Positions 1 through 8,960 of a stretch of DNA of 64,000 bases are shown here, one piece after another. The stretch comes from Acidovorax delafieldii (GTDB lineage: Bacteria; Pseudomonadota; Gammaproteobacteria; Burkholderiales; Burkholderiaceae_C), in NCBI GenBank assembly GCA_002377855.1, contig DFQQ01000027.1, forward strand, positions 69,840 to 133,839, written 5' to 3'. Position numbers and translations under genes: made by a program. Numbering within the stretch: the stretch's first letter is position 1; the number at the start of each line of letters is the position of its first letter. Below the pieces are notes generated by a model. The model had not been told where the DNA came from, made no database searches, and saw only the letters and a list, made by a program, of their open reading frames with translations.

Positions 1-605
1 AAACCATAAGCCCGGTTGCCCAAGTAAATCTGATTCATGTATATCTCAAGAATCTGATCTTTCGAAAGCAGGTGCTCTAACTTGAATGTTAGTAATATTT
101 CGTAAATTTTGCGAGTAAATGTTTTTTCCGATGAGAGATAAACATTTCGAGCCACTTGCATGGTAATCGTAGAAGCCCCTTGGCTTTTTACCCTGCCCAG
201 ATTCGCGAGTGCAGCGCGCACCATGCCCTTGTAATCAACGCCCCCGTGCTGGAAGAAGCGAGCATCTTCGATAGCAAGAACCGCATCCTTCATGACTTGG
301 GGAATCTCATGTATGGGCGTCAGGTTGCGCCGTTCCTCCCCGAACTCGCCCAGCAGCGCGCCCTCGGACGAGTAAACACGAAGCGGTAGTTTGGGTCTGT
401 AGTCCGCGAGATCCGATACATCTGGAAGATTGGGGTATGCGACGGCCAGTGCAATGGCGATCGTCAGCGCCAGGCCTGCGGCGGTGGCTCCCGCAAGTCC
501 GAGGGTCCATGCCAGAGCTTTCAGAAGAACTCCCGCCAAACGGCTGCCCGTGCTGCGCTTGAGAGGTTTGTTTGTTGTGGATGGGTCAGAGTGAGGGGGC
601 GTCAT
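1..605 (-). CDS. ponA: Penicillin-binding protein 1A, N-terminal part (runs off left edge)
   Basis: Bifunctional peptidoglycan glycosyltransferase/transpeptidase of the inner membrane. Only about the first 200 residues are in the window. Reading from an ATG at 605, there is a short basic cytoplasmic tail, one hydrophobic anchor, then the start of the GT51 transglycosylase domain. That domain shows the catalytic-Glu motif EDARFFQHGGVD and the GASTITMQVARN motif. The C-terminal transpeptidase domain lies outside. It is divergent from pilM, the usual ponA/pilMNOPQ arrangement in beta- and gammaproteobacteria. The product call is firm; the exact start is less so because the upstream region carries no obvious strong ribosome site. 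Confidence 0.93.
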   Translation of the reverse strand, partial: MTPPHSDPSTTNKPLKRSTGSRLAGVLLKALAWTLGLAGATAAGLALTIAIALAVAYPNLPDVSDLADYRPKLPLRVYSSEGALLGEFGEERRNLTPIHEIPQVMKDAVLAIEDARFFQHGGVDYKGMVRAALANLGRVKSQGASTITMQVARNVYLSSEKTFTRKIYEILLTFKLEHLLSKDQILEIYMNQIYLGNRAYG

Positions 606-872
606 ATCGCTCCGGAAGCTGTTCACAGCATTATAAAAATGCTGACAAAAAATTACGGTCCAGGGAGAGTCTTTGGCGGCTCAGTCCTACGCAAAAATGC
701 AGAAGACTAAGGTTGGTGATCCTACAAGAGCCAGAAAAATCGTCTTCTTTTGACAACGCTCTGTAGTTAAGAGGCGGGCAAAATTCTTTGCTGGAGAACT
801 ATCTTACTGATAGCATTCAAGTGAAGTGTTAAGTTTTGTTGCGTCATTTTGACAAGTTACAGGGGACCAATC
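606..872. promoter_or_regulatory. Divergent ponA/pilM intergenic region
   Basis: This 267-bp AT-rich gap separates two divergent genes, so it should hold promoters for both. A TTGACA hexamer occurs near 749-754 and another TTGACA near 849-854, but I could not pair either with a convincing -10 box. A short 5-bp inverted repeat (CTATC/GATAG) lies around 800-815. No coding sequence was recognised. Confidence 0.4.
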
Positions 873-1952
873 TTGATCTCAATGGGATCTTTGTTTAGCC
901 GTCAGGCTGCGCCTCTGCTGGGTATCGACATCAGCTCTTCCAGCGTCAAGTTGGTAGAGCTCGGACAGGACAAGGCGGGAGGCCTTGTCCTGGAACGTTG
1001 CGCTATCGAGCCGCTGGAGAGGGGATGGATCACCGACGGCAACATCGAGAAATTCGATGAAGTCGCCGAAGCGGTTCGCCGGGTTGTGAAAAAAAGCGGC
1101 ACGCGCACAAAAAATGTGGCACTGGCCTTGCCGTCGTCAGCTGTGATCACGAAAAGGATCACTTTGCCAGGCGGTATGACCGAGCAAGAGCTCGAAGTAC
1201 AAGTTGAGTCTGAAGCCAATCAATACATCCCGTTTTCACTGGATGAAGTGAGCCTGGACTTTTGCGTGATTGGCCCCAGCAAGAACTCCCCCGGAGATAT
1301 CGATGTGCTGATCGCAGCGTCACGCCGCGAAAAAGTGCAGGACCGCCAAGGTCTCGCGGAAGCTGCTGGCTTGAAGCCGATGGTGGTCGACATTGAGTCC
1401 AATGCATCACGTTTGGCGGCGGGTCGTCTGATTGAAGCGTTGCCGGGCAAGGGCGCTAACGCGATGGTCGCACTTTTCGAAGTGGGAGCCTTGACGACCA
1501 GCATGCAGGTGATACTCAACGATGAAGTCCTGTACGACCGCGACCAAGCCTTCGGCGGGGCGCAGCTGACGCAACTTATCGTTCGACAGTACGGTTTTTC
1601 AGTGGAAGAAGCGGAAAACAAGAAACGAAGTGGTGATCTTCCCGAAGACTACCAGTCAGCGGTTCTTCGCCCGTTTGTGGACAACATGGCGCAAGAAATT
1701 GTGCGGGCTCTTCAGTTCTTCTTCACAAGCACACCGCACAACCGCGTCGATCACATCATGCTTGCTGGTGGTTCTGCACCGCTTCCGGGTCTCACGGAAG
1801 CGGTAACCCAACAGTCAGGGTTTCCTTGTAGTTCTGTGAACCCATTTGACGGCATGGAAATAGGAAGCGGAGTTCGGTTGAAGAAGATGGTAAGAGAAGC
1901 ACCCTCCTACCTCACGTCGTGCGGTCTGGCTATGCGGAGGTTTTTGCGGTGA
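873..1952 (+). CDS. pilM: Type IV pilus inner-membrane platform protein PilM
   Basis: Actin-like cytoplasmic ATPase-fold protein that binds the N-terminus of PilN and links the pilus motor to the alignment complex. Near the N-terminus it has the nucleotide-binding phosphate-1 motif GIDISSSSVKLVEL, and late in the protein the LAGGSAPLPGL motif typical of FtsA/PilM proteins. I chose the TTG at 873 (359 aa, MISMGSLF...) because AGGGGA at 861-866 sits at good spacing before it. The ATG at 882 is the alternative and would be about 15 nt from that site. The stop overlaps the pilN start by 4 nt (GTGA), indicating translational coupling. First gene of pilMNOPQ. Confidence 0.95.
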   Translation: MISMGSLFSRQAAPLLGIDISSSSVKLVELGQDKAGGLVLERCAIEPLERGWITDGNIEKFDEVAEAVRRVVKKSGTRTKNVALALPSSAVITKRITLPGGMTEQELEVQVESEANQYIPFSLDEVSLDFCVIGPSKNSPGDIDVLIAASRREKVQDRQGLAEAAGLKPMVVDIESNASRLAAGRLIEALPGKGANAMVALFEVGALTTSMQVILNDEVLYDRDQAFGGAQLTQLIVRQYGFSVEEAENKKRSGDLPEDYQSAVLRPFVDNMAQEIVRALQFFFTSTPHNRVDHIMLAGGSAPLPGLTEAVTQQSGFPCSSVNPFDGMEIGSGVRLKKMVREAPSYLTSCGLAMRRFLR

Positions 1953-2557
1953 TTTTGATCAATTTACTTCCCCATCGCGAAGCGGCTAGGAAACGCCGCC
2001 GAGAAGCTTTTCAGGCTGCATTGTTTGCATCGTTTCTCGTCGGATTGGTCATCGCTGGAGCAATTTATTGGTGGCTACAGATGCTGATCTCTGAGCAGCA
2101 AGACAAAAATAAGTTCCTCAAGCAGGAAATCGCTGTCCTAGAGAATCAAATAAAGGAAATTGCCACGATTGAAGATGAGATCGCGGCGCTGATTGCGAGA
2201 CAAAAGGCTGTTGAGAATCTGCAGGCGGATCGTAATATACCTGTCCATCTTTTAAATGAGCTGGTAAAACAATTACCGGATGGAGTCTACATTTCCAATT
2301 TCAAACAGACCAATAGAACGGTAATGATGCAGGGTATGGCTCAGTCCAACGAGCGTGTGTCGGAGCTTTTACGTAATCTGTCTAACAATACCCCATGGAT
2401 TTCAAAGCCAGAATTGGTAGAGATTGTCTCCGCGAACGTCGCTTTAACCCCGAAAGATCAGCGACGAGTAGCTAGCTTCAAGATGCAGTTCACTTTGATG
2501 CGTCCTAGCGACGGGCCCAAGCCTGAGAACTCATCTGCTAACGCGCCCAAGGGGTAA
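1949..2557 (+). CDS. pilN: Type IV pilus assembly protein PilN
   Basis: Bitopic inner-membrane protein of the pilus alignment subcomplex; its N-terminal peptide docks into PilM and its periplasmic part pairs with PilO. The GTG start at 1949 gives the characteristic INLLPHREAARKRRREAF cytoplasmic motif at residues 3-20, followed by one transmembrane helix (about 25-45) and a coiled-coil stretch (about 47-90). Length is 202 aa, normal for the family. A longer in-frame reading from 1919 would lie inside pilM and is unlikely. The gene is noticeably AT-richer than pilM: about 35% GC by hand count over 2101-2160. Confidence 0.94.
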   Translation: MILINLLPHREAARKRRREAFQAALFASFLVGLVIAGAIYWWLQMLISEQQDKNKFLKQEIAVLENQIKEIATIEDEIAALIARQKAVENLQADRNIPVHLLNELVKQLPDGVYISNFKQTNRTVMMQGMAQSNERVSELLRNLSNNTPWISKPELVEIVSANVALTPKDQRRVASFKMQFTLMRPSDGPKPENSSANAPKG

Positions 2558-3250
2558 ATGAGCATGACTAAGAAGAAAAAATCTCCGCAGCCCACGTTCG
2601 ACGGCATCCAGATCTACTTAAATCGCCAGTTCAGCGGGCTGGACCCGAAGGATCCTTCGCTATGGCCGGCACTTCCGCGAGCAGCTCTTTATATTGCCAC
2701 TGCCACCGTCGTAGCAGTAGTGTTGTGGTTTACAGTTTTGCAGGACTATCAAACGGAACTCGAGACTGAGCGTAATACTGAAGCTACGCTCCGTGGAGAC
2801 TACCAAAAAAAGCTCATCAAAGCAGTTAGTTTGGATGCATTAAAAAAGCAGCGTGAGCAAGTGCAACAATACGTTATTCAACTTGAAAAGCAATTGCCCA
2901 GCAAGGCGGAAATGGCTGCTTTATTGTCGGATATAAATCAAGCGGGTTTAGGGCGGAGTTTACAGTTTGAGCTTTTTAGACCAGGACAACTGGTTGCCCG
3001 CGACTACTATGCGGAATTGCCCATATCTTTGAAAGTCACGGGTAAGTATCACGATATTGGAGCCTTTGCTGCCGATATCGCTCATCTCTCTCGCATTGTT
3101 ACCCTTAACGATCTCTCTGTATCAGGAAATCCGAAGGATGGAAGTGCTTTGGTTCTCGAAGGCACGGCGCGTACTTTCAGATACCTCGACAGCGAAGAAG
3201 TGCAGGCCCAACGCAAGGCTTCGGGCGGTAAGCCGGGAGTTGCTAAATGA
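2558..3250 (+). CDS. pilO: Type IV pilus assembly protein PilO
   Basis: Bitopic inner-membrane partner of PilN in the periplasmic alignment complex. The ATG directly follows the pilN stop with no gap. The 230-aa protein has a Lys-rich cytoplasmic N-terminus (MTKKKKSP), one membrane helix around residues 45-65, a coiled coil (about 70-115) and a C-terminal ferredoxin-like region with the LPSKAEMAALLSDINQAG and FAADIAHLSRIVTLNDL motifs typical of PilO. The stop overlaps the pilP start (ATGA). Confidence 0.94.
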   Translation: MSMTKKKKSPQPTFDGIQIYLNRQFSGLDPKDPSLWPALPRAALYIATATVVAVVLWFTVLQDYQTELETERNTEATLRGDYQKKLIKAVSLDALKKQREQVQQYVIQLEKQLPSKAEMAALLSDINQAGLGRSLQFELFRPGQLVARDYYAELPISLKVTGKYHDIGAFAADIAHLSRIVTLNDLSVSGNPKDGSALVLEGTARTFRYLDSEEVQAQRKASGGKPGVAK

Positions 3251-3792
3251 ATTCCATTAAGCTGTTTGGCTCACTGCTGACGATATTCTTGCTTGCTGGA
3301 TGCATGTCTTCAGATGAGGATGATCTGAGGCAATGGATGATGAATGAGCGAGCGCAAGCAAAGCCTCGCGTAACACCCATAACTGAGCCAAAAAAATTCG
3401 AGCCTCAGCCGTATACAGTAGGTGCCGAATTAGACCCGTTCAATAACTTGAAGTTGACGCAAGCACTGAAAAGAGACTCGGCACAAAGTGGCGCTAATGC
3501 AGCATTAATTGCTCCTGAGCAAATTCGACGCAAAGAGCCATTGGAGGGATACCCGCTCGATGCAATGGCAATGGTGGGAAGCCTAACCAAGGCGGGAAAG
3601 CCTACCGCACTTTTAAGAGTTGACAATCTCCTCTACCAAGTGCATTTAGGTAATTATTTGGGACAAAATTACGGTCGGGTGGTGAAGATCACTGAATCTG
3701 CCATTCAACTCCGTGAAATTGTCCAAGATGCCACAGGCGACTGGACAGAAAGAATGACTTCACTCGACTTGCAAGAGGGCGCGAAAAAATGA
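3247..3792 (+). CDS. pilP: Type IV pilus lipoprotein PilP
   Basis: Inner-membrane lipoprotein that connects the PilN/PilO complex to the PilQ secretin. A clear lipobox (LLAGC) puts the acylated Cys at residue 19. A flexible Pro-rich linker follows, then the C-terminal beta-domain with LRVDNLLYQVHLGNYLGQNYG, of which the GNYLGQNYG core is highly diagnostic. 181 aa, normal size. It overlaps pilO by 4 nt upstream and pilQ by 4 nt downstream. Confidence 0.95.
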   Translation: MNSIKLFGSLLTIFLLAGCMSSDEDDLRQWMMNERAQAKPRVTPITEPKKFEPQPYTVGAELDPFNNLKLTQALKRDSAQSGANAALIAPEQIRRKEPLEGYPLDAMAMVGSLTKAGKPTALLRVDNLLYQVHLGNYLGQNYGRVVKITESAIQLREIVQDATGDWTERMTSLDLQEGAKK

Positions 3793-5924
3793 TTCCAAAA
3801 ATAAGCTCAGTGGCGAATTTTCTTCACCGCGGGACGGTTGCTGCTTGTGCAGTTTGTGTATCTACGCTGGTAATGGCGGAGCAATCTATTCGCTCTGTCA
3901 GTGGTTCTTTGCAAGGCGGATCAGAAGTCCTCAAAGTGGAACTTGCCGAGCCCTTGGCGAATATGCCTACGGGCTTTGCTACCCAAGCCCCTGCCAGAAT
4001 CGCGTTAGATTTCCCCGGAGCAACTAACGGCTCCGGTCGAAATATCGTCGACATAAATCAAGGCAATTTGAAATCTGTTAACGTAGTGGAGGCTGGAGGT
4101 CGCTCTCGCGTTGTACTGAATCTTAAGCAGCCCACCTCCTATCGGACAGAAGTCCAGGGGAATGCCGTGCTAATTATGTTGGACCCGGTGGCGGTCGCTT
4201 CTAAAGCTTCCTCTCAAGCTTCAGCAAAGTTTTCAGACAGTTACAACAATGACGTACTAGCGCTAAAAGATGTTGATTTTCGTAGAGGTGCGGATGGAGC
4301 CGGGCGAATTATTGTTGAGCTGCCTAACAATCAAATAGGGGTGGATCTACGTCAACAGGGCAAGGGACTCGCGATAGAGTTTTTGCGGTCAAGCCTTCCC
4401 GAGGGGCTGCGTCGCCGGTTGAACGTCGCCGACTTCGGTACCCCTGTCCAGTCAGTTACGACTGCACAACAAGGTGACAAAGTTCAGATGATTGTGGAGC
4501 CGGTCGGAGAATGGGAGCACAGTGCATATCAACGCGACAATCAATTTGTGATTGAAATTCGGCAGAAAAAAATCGACCTCTCCAAGCTCACACCCGGACC
4601 GAATTACAGCGGCGAAAAACTATCGTTGAATTTTCAAAACATCGAGGTTCGCTCACTTTTGCAGGTTATTGCAGATTTTACCAATTTTAACATTGTTACT
4701 TCGGATACTGTAACGGGAGCGCTGACACTTCGCTTAAAGGATGTTCCTTGGGACCAAGCCCTACAGATCATCATGGATGCAAAGGGCTTGGGAATGCGCA
4801 AGACGGGAAGTGTCCTTTGGATTGCCCCGAAAGACGAAATTGATGATCGCACTAAGAAGGACTACCAAGCTGCTCAAACTATTCAGAAGCTGGAACCGTT
4901 GCGTACTCAGGCCTTTCAACTCAATTATGCTAAGGCCGGGGACATGGTTACTCAATTGACTGCTGGGTCAGGTGGTGGGGTGGGACCGGGGAATCGGTTT
5001 CTCTCGGAGCGGGGCAGTGCGCTATCGGAACCCAGGACTAATCAGCTGTTTGTCACAGACACAGCGAGCAAGCTTGAGGAGGTACGCCAGTTATTGACGA
5101 CCTTGGATATAGCTGTGCGTCAGGTGTTGATCGAAGCTCGCATTGTCGAAGCGCGCGACACTTTTGGTCGCTCCCTCGGTGTCAAACTGGGCGGTGGCGA
5201 TCTGAGGGCACAACGAGGAGGAGATGGCGGCTACAGTTTAGGAGGAAACGACAGAGTAGCCTTCGGTACCAGCTATCAGAACGCTACGGGCTCGGCTGGT
5301 TACGGCACGCCAGTGGAAACCTCGGGTACTTTTGTCAATCTTCCAGCCTCGTTATCTGGTGTGGGTAACTTTGGGTCGTTCGCGTTATCAATATTTAATT
5401 CTTCGGCTAACCGATTCTTGACACTGGAGCTTTCTGCTATGGAGGCTGAGGGGCAAGGAAAAATTGTTTCTAGCCCTCGATTAATCACTGCAGACCAAAC
5501 GAAAGCGTTGATTGAGCAGGGAACTGAATACCCTTATTCAGTAACCGCTCCCAACGGAGCAACCACCATTGCTTTTAAGAAGGCTGTGCTCAAATTAGAG
5601 GTGACTCCTCAAATAACTCCTGAAGGGAATATCATTCTCGACTTGGATGTCAATAAAGACAGTCGAGGTGAAACAACTACCCAAGGTGTTGCAATTGACA
5701 CGAAACATATAAAAACGCAAGTTTTGATAGAAAACGGTGGTACGGTTGTGATTGGTGGTATCTTTGAGATGGAAGAGTCAAACCAAGAAAACAAAATTCC
5801 TCTTCTTGGCGATGTGCCGGTAGTAGGTAACTTGTTTAAGAATAGATCAAGAGAAGCAGTGAAGCGGGAGATGTTAATTTTTATTACTCCACGAGTCATA
5901 GCTGATCGTGCAGTTAGCCGTTGA
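3789..5924 (+). CDS. pilQ: Type IV pilus outer-membrane secretin PilQ
   Basis: Forms the multimeric outer-membrane channel for the pilus; also needed for DNA uptake in competent species. The 711-aa precursor has a signal peptide (about 1-30, ending ...TLVMA), two N-terminal AMIN-like beta-domains (about 35-260), the secretin N0 region beginning near ISLNFQNIEVRSLLQVIADF, an N1 region, and a C-terminal secretin domain with VSSPRLITADQTKALIEQG and the closing IPLLGDVPVVGNLFKNR motif. Fifth and last gene of pilMNOPQ. Confidence 0.96.
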   Translation: MIPKISSVANFLHRGTVAACAVCVSTLVMAEQSIRSVSGSLQGGSEVLKVELAEPLANMPTGFATQAPARIALDFPGATNGSGRNIVDINQGNLKSVNVVEAGGRSRVVLNLKQPTSYRTEVQGNAVLIMLDPVAVASKASSQASAKFSDSYNNDVLALKDVDFRRGADGAGRIIVELPNNQIGVDLRQQGKGLAIEFLRSSLPEGLRRRLNVADFGTPVQSVTTAQQGDKVQMIVEPVGEWEHSAYQRDNQFVIEIRQKKIDLSKLTPGPNYSGEKLSLNFQNIEVRSLLQVIADFTNFNIVTSDTVTGALTLRLKDVPWDQALQIIMDAKGLGMRKTGSVLWIAPKDEIDDRTKKDYQAAQTIQKLEPLRTQAFQLNYAKAGDMVTQLTAGSGGGVGPGNRFLSERGSALSEPRTNQLFVTDTASKLEEVRQLLTTLDIAVRQVLIEARIVEARDTFGRSLGVKLGGGDLRAQRGGDGGYSLGGNDRVAFGTSYQNATGSAGYGTPVETSGTFVNLPASLSGVGNFGSFALSIFNSSANRFLTLELSAMEAEGQGKIVSSPRLITADQTKALIEQGTEYPYSVTAPNGATTIAFKKAVLKLEVTPQITPEGNIILDLDVNKDSRGETTTQGVAIDTKHIKTQVLIENGGTVVIGGIFEMEESNQENKIPLLGDVPVVGNLFKNRSREAVKREMLIFITPRVIADRAVSR

Positions 5925-5947
5925 ATAGATTGTTTACAGGGCGTAAT

Positions 5948-7777
5948 ATGAGATTTTTTATAAAATGTTTTTCTGCGCTCGCCATGGCGTCGCTGATTTC
6001 TTGTGGCGGTGGTGGTGGTAATGCAGAGGGTGGAAGTGGTAACGCAACTGCAACGGTAGCTTCTATCGAAATTCTGACTTCCGCTACTAGTCTTGCATCA
6101 GCTGACAACACAACTGGGGTCACTGTCTCTGCTGTGGTGAAAGATAGTTCTAATAATGCACTTGCATCTCAGTCTTTAGTGTTCAGTGCAAGCAGCGGTA
6201 TTTTAGGTGGTGTAGCTGCTACCACTGGTGCCGATGGGCGTGCTACAGCTAAATTGACGGCTGGAAACGATCGTTCCAATCGGGATATAGTACTCACCGT
6301 CAAATCGGGGGGGGTCACCAAAACTGCAGTTCTCCCTGTCACTGGTACTACGCTTAGCGCTTCAGGTGCGACATCTGTTCTGGCTGGGTCCGTGGGTAAT
6401 TTTGCGGTAAGTGTTCGTGATAGCTCGGGATTAGCTGTCGCAGGAGTGCCTGTTAAGGTTAGTTCGACTTTGAACAACGCTGTTACTTTGACTAATGGCG
6501 GAAATACCGACGCCAATGGTGGTGTTACTTTTACTTACAGTGCTGTAAATCCGGGTATTGACACTCTGAACATCAGCGGTGCTGGAGCGTCGCAAACGCT
6601 GAATGTGACGGTTAGCAGTCTGAATTTCGCGTTCTCATCTCCTGCTGCCGAAGCAGAAGTTGGAGTAGGGACTCAGCAAGCGGTCGTGGTCCGATATTTG
6701 TCGGGCGGTGTTGGAGTTCCGAATAAAAAGGTGGCTTTCAGTACTACACGTGGTTCTGTGACTCCCTCTCAGGTTGTAACGGATGCTAACGGCAACGCGA
6801 CTACACAACTCACTTCTCAAGCAGTTGGGTCTGCCATTGTCAGCGCTAGTGTTGATGCTAACGTTGTTACCACGCTTCCTGTGAATTTTGTGTCAAGGAT
6901 TCCAGCTAGTTTGGTATTACAGACTTCGACTGCTGCTGTGGCTCCTAATGCAGCAGGCAGTACGGTGAATCAGGCCGAATTGCGTGCGACTGTGCGCGAT
7001 GCTGCCGGTAATCCAGTAAAAGGGCAGACTGTATTTTTCACTGCCGTTAAGGATTTGAGTGGGGGAAAAATCAAGACCGGCACTGCCATCACTGATTCCA
7101 ATGGCATTGCCACGGATATTTTTATCGCAGGTGCCGTTTCTACCGCAACCAATGGTGTTCAAATTCGCGCAACAGTGCCGAACACTTTGATTTCGGCTGA
7201 TACGAATATTACGGTGAATGGACAAGCGTTGTTTATAACAATTGCGGCGAACAATACCATTGAGAAACTCTCTACACAGTACAGGAAAACTTTCTCTGTT
7301 CAGGTGAGCGACTCTAATGGTTCCCCTGTGGCAAATCAGAGTCTTACGGTATCTGTATGGCCTTCCATTTACCGCAAAGGTTCGTTGAAATTTGACCCTA
7401 GTGACAATGTGTGGGAAGGCACTGTTACAGCATCTTGCCCAAATGAAGATGCTAACCGTGATGGTAAGTTAGATGCGGGTGAAGACTTTAATTCCAATGG
7501 TGTGCTCACTCCGGGGCAGCCAGGTTTGGTTTCGCCAGCTAATCTCACGACTGACGCTGCCGGCAATGTTGAGTTCAATGTTACTTATGGTCAACAGTTT
7601 GCATACTGGATTGACTTTGATTTGAGTGCAAAGGCAACTGTGGCTGGAACTGAGTCTGGTGCGTTTTTCTTATTCCCAGCTTCTGCTCCGTCTTCTGATG
7701 CGACTAACAAAGATATTCCACCAGCGGCTTTTAATAATCCATTTGGTAGTGCTTCAAGTTGCTCTGATAGGAATTAA
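5948..7777 (+). CDS. Ig-like (Big_1/invasin-type) repeat lipoprotein with EF-hand-like loop
   Basis: A 609-aa putative secreted lipoprotein. The ATG at 5948 gives a signal peptide ending SLISC (Cys19 lipobox) followed by five Gly. At least four tandem Ig-like domains of the bacterial group-1 type follow. Each has an xVxDxxGNPVxGQxVxF strand pair and a TDANGxATxxLT strand (for example GADGRATAKL, TDANGNATTQL, TDSNGIATDIF). Residues 501-521 read DANRDGKLDAGED then FNSNGVL, which resembles paired EF-hand/dockerin calcium loops. It begins 24 nt after pilQ and ends before a strong terminator, so it is probably the last cistron of the pilus operon. The function is not known to me; surface display or pilus-associated adhesion is inference. 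It occupies the place where aroK usually sits. Confidence 0.85.
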   Translation: MRFFIKCFSALAMASLISCGGGGGNAEGGSGNATATVASIEILTSATSLASADNTTGVTVSAVVKDSSNNALASQSLVFSASSGILGGVAATTGADGRATAKLTAGNDRSNRDIVLTVKSGGVTKTAVLPVTGTTLSASGATSVLAGSVGNFAVSVRDSSGLAVAGVPVKVSSTLNNAVTLTNGGNTDANGGVTFTYSAVNPGIDTLNISGAGASQTLNVTVSSLNFAFSSPAAEAEVGVGTQQAVVVRYLSGGVGVPNKKVAFSTTRGSVTPSQVVTDANGNATTQLTSQAVGSAIVSASVDANVVTTLPVNFVSRIPASLVLQTSTAAVAPNAAGSTVNQAELRATVRDAAGNPVKGQTVFFTAVKDLSGGKIKTGTAITDSNGIATDIFIAGAVSTATNGVQIRATVPNTLISADTNITVNGQALFITIAANNTIEKLSTQYRKTFSVQVSDSNGSPVANQSLTVSVWPSIYRKGSLKFDPSDNVWEGTVTASCPNEDANRDGKLDAGEDFNSNGVLTPGQPGLVSPANLTTDAAGNVEFNVTYGQQFAYWIDFDLSAKATVAGTESGAFFLFPASAPSSDATNKDIPPAAFNNPFGSASSCSDRN

Positions 7778-7815
7778 AGTTTTGTGAGGATGAATTTTGT
7801 TATCCTCTAATAACT

Positions 7816-7849
7816 AAGGCCAAGCAGCTGAGCTGCTTGGCCTTTTTTT
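7816..7849 (+). terminator. Rho-independent terminator after the Ig-like lipoprotein gene
   Basis: A perfect 13-bp stem (AAGGCCAAGCAGC / GCTGCTTGGCCTT) with a TGA loop is followed by a run of seven T. It lies 38 nt after the lipoprotein stop and just before aroB, separating the pil transcript from aroB. A smaller hairpin (GAGGAT/ATCCTC) precedes it at about 7786-7807. Confidence 0.93.
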
Positions 7850-7864
7850 GGTTTGTTGTTTTCA

Positions 7865-8959
7865 ATGAATAAAATTAGTCTTAATATACCTTTGGGTGAT
7901 CGTTCGTACGATGTTGTTTTTGTCGATGGCAGTTTTTCAAGTGCTGATTTTTATGGGGCGGAATCGTCTGATGCTGCTCTAGTTGTGACAAATGATGCTG
8001 TTGCGCCTCTGTATCTGAGTGGTTTAAAAGCTTCGCTTGTTGGTAAATTTAAAAATATTTATTCTGTCATCTTGAAGGATGGGGAGTCTTATAAAAGTTG
8101 GGAAAACCTTAATTTGATATTTGATGCCCTGCTGAGTTCTGGTTGTGATCGTAGGACGGTGTTGTTTGCATTGGGTGGAGGTGTGATTGGAGATATGACG
8201 GGTTTCGCCGCTGCCTGCTATATGCGAGGCGTGCCCTTCGTTCAGGTTCCAACAACGCTACTTGCTCAGGTTGATTCTTCAGTAGGGGGGAAAACAGCGA
8301 TCAATCATCCCCGTGGGAAAAACATGATTGGAGCTTTTTATCAACCTCAGTTAGTGGTTTGTAATCTCAGTACGTTAGATACATTACCAGTACGTGAGTT
8401 AAGGGCAGGTTTGGCCGAGGTGATTAAATATGGGCCAATCAGCGACAAGGAGTTCATGGTGTGGCTGGAGGCCAAGATGGAAGCCCTTTTAGGGCGAGAT
8501 AGGACTGCTTTGCTCCACGCTATTCGGCGCAGTTGTGAAATTAAGGCCCAGGTAGTGGGTGTGGACGAGCGCGAATCCGGTCTGCGCGCTATCCTCAATT
8601 TCGGTCACACCTTCGGCCACGCCATCGAAGCAGGCATGGGCTACGGTGTCTGGCTGCACGGCGAAGGTGTGGCAGCCGGTATGGTGATGGCCGCAGAACT
8701 GTCGCGCCGCTTGGGCATGGTGGATGAAGCATTCGTGCAGCGCTTGAAGTCGCTCATTGAACGGGCCGGCCTGCCTGTGCGTGGCCCTGTGCTGGATGCT
8801 TCAAACAACGCCGGACGATATTTGGAGCTGATGCGCATCGACAAGAAATCTGAAGCGGGTGAGATTCGCTTTGTGCTGATCGATGGACCAGGCAAGGCGG
8901 TCGTGCGTGGCGCTCCTGACGCACTGGTGCGTGAGGTAATTGACGCTTGCTGTGCTTAA
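7865..8959 (+). CDS. aroB: 3-dehydroquinate synthase
   Basis: Cytoplasmic, NAD- and metal-dependent enzyme of the shikimate pathway that converts DAHP to 3-dehydroquinate. The 364-aa protein shows the NAD-binding GGGVIGDMTGFAAACYMRG region, the QVDSSVGGKTAINHPRGKN substrate site and the metal-ligand motif NFGHTFGHAIE. The ATG at 7865 is preferred over a TTG 12 nt upstream. Base composition changes inside the gene: GC by hand count is about 28% over 8041-8100 and 60% over 8581-8640, suggesting a recombination joint around 8400-8560. The usual upstream partner aroK is absent. Confidence 0.95.
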   Translation: MNKISLNIPLGDRSYDVVFVDGSFSSADFYGAESSDAALVVTNDAVAPLYLSGLKASLVGKFKNIYSVILKDGESYKSWENLNLIFDALLSSGCDRRTVLFALGGGVIGDMTGFAAACYMRGVPFVQVPTTLLAQVDSSVGGKTAINHPRGKNMIGAFYQPQLVVCNLSTLDTLPVRELRAGLAEVIKYGPISDKEFMVWLEAKMEALLGRDRTALLHAIRRSCEIKAQVVGVDERESGLRAILNFGHTFGHAIEAGMGYGVWLHGEGVAAGMVMAAELSRRLGMVDEAFVQRLKSLIERAGLPVRGPVLDASNNAGRYLELMRIDKKSEAGEIRFVLIDGPGKAVVRGAPDALVREVIDACCA

Positions 8960-8960
8960 T

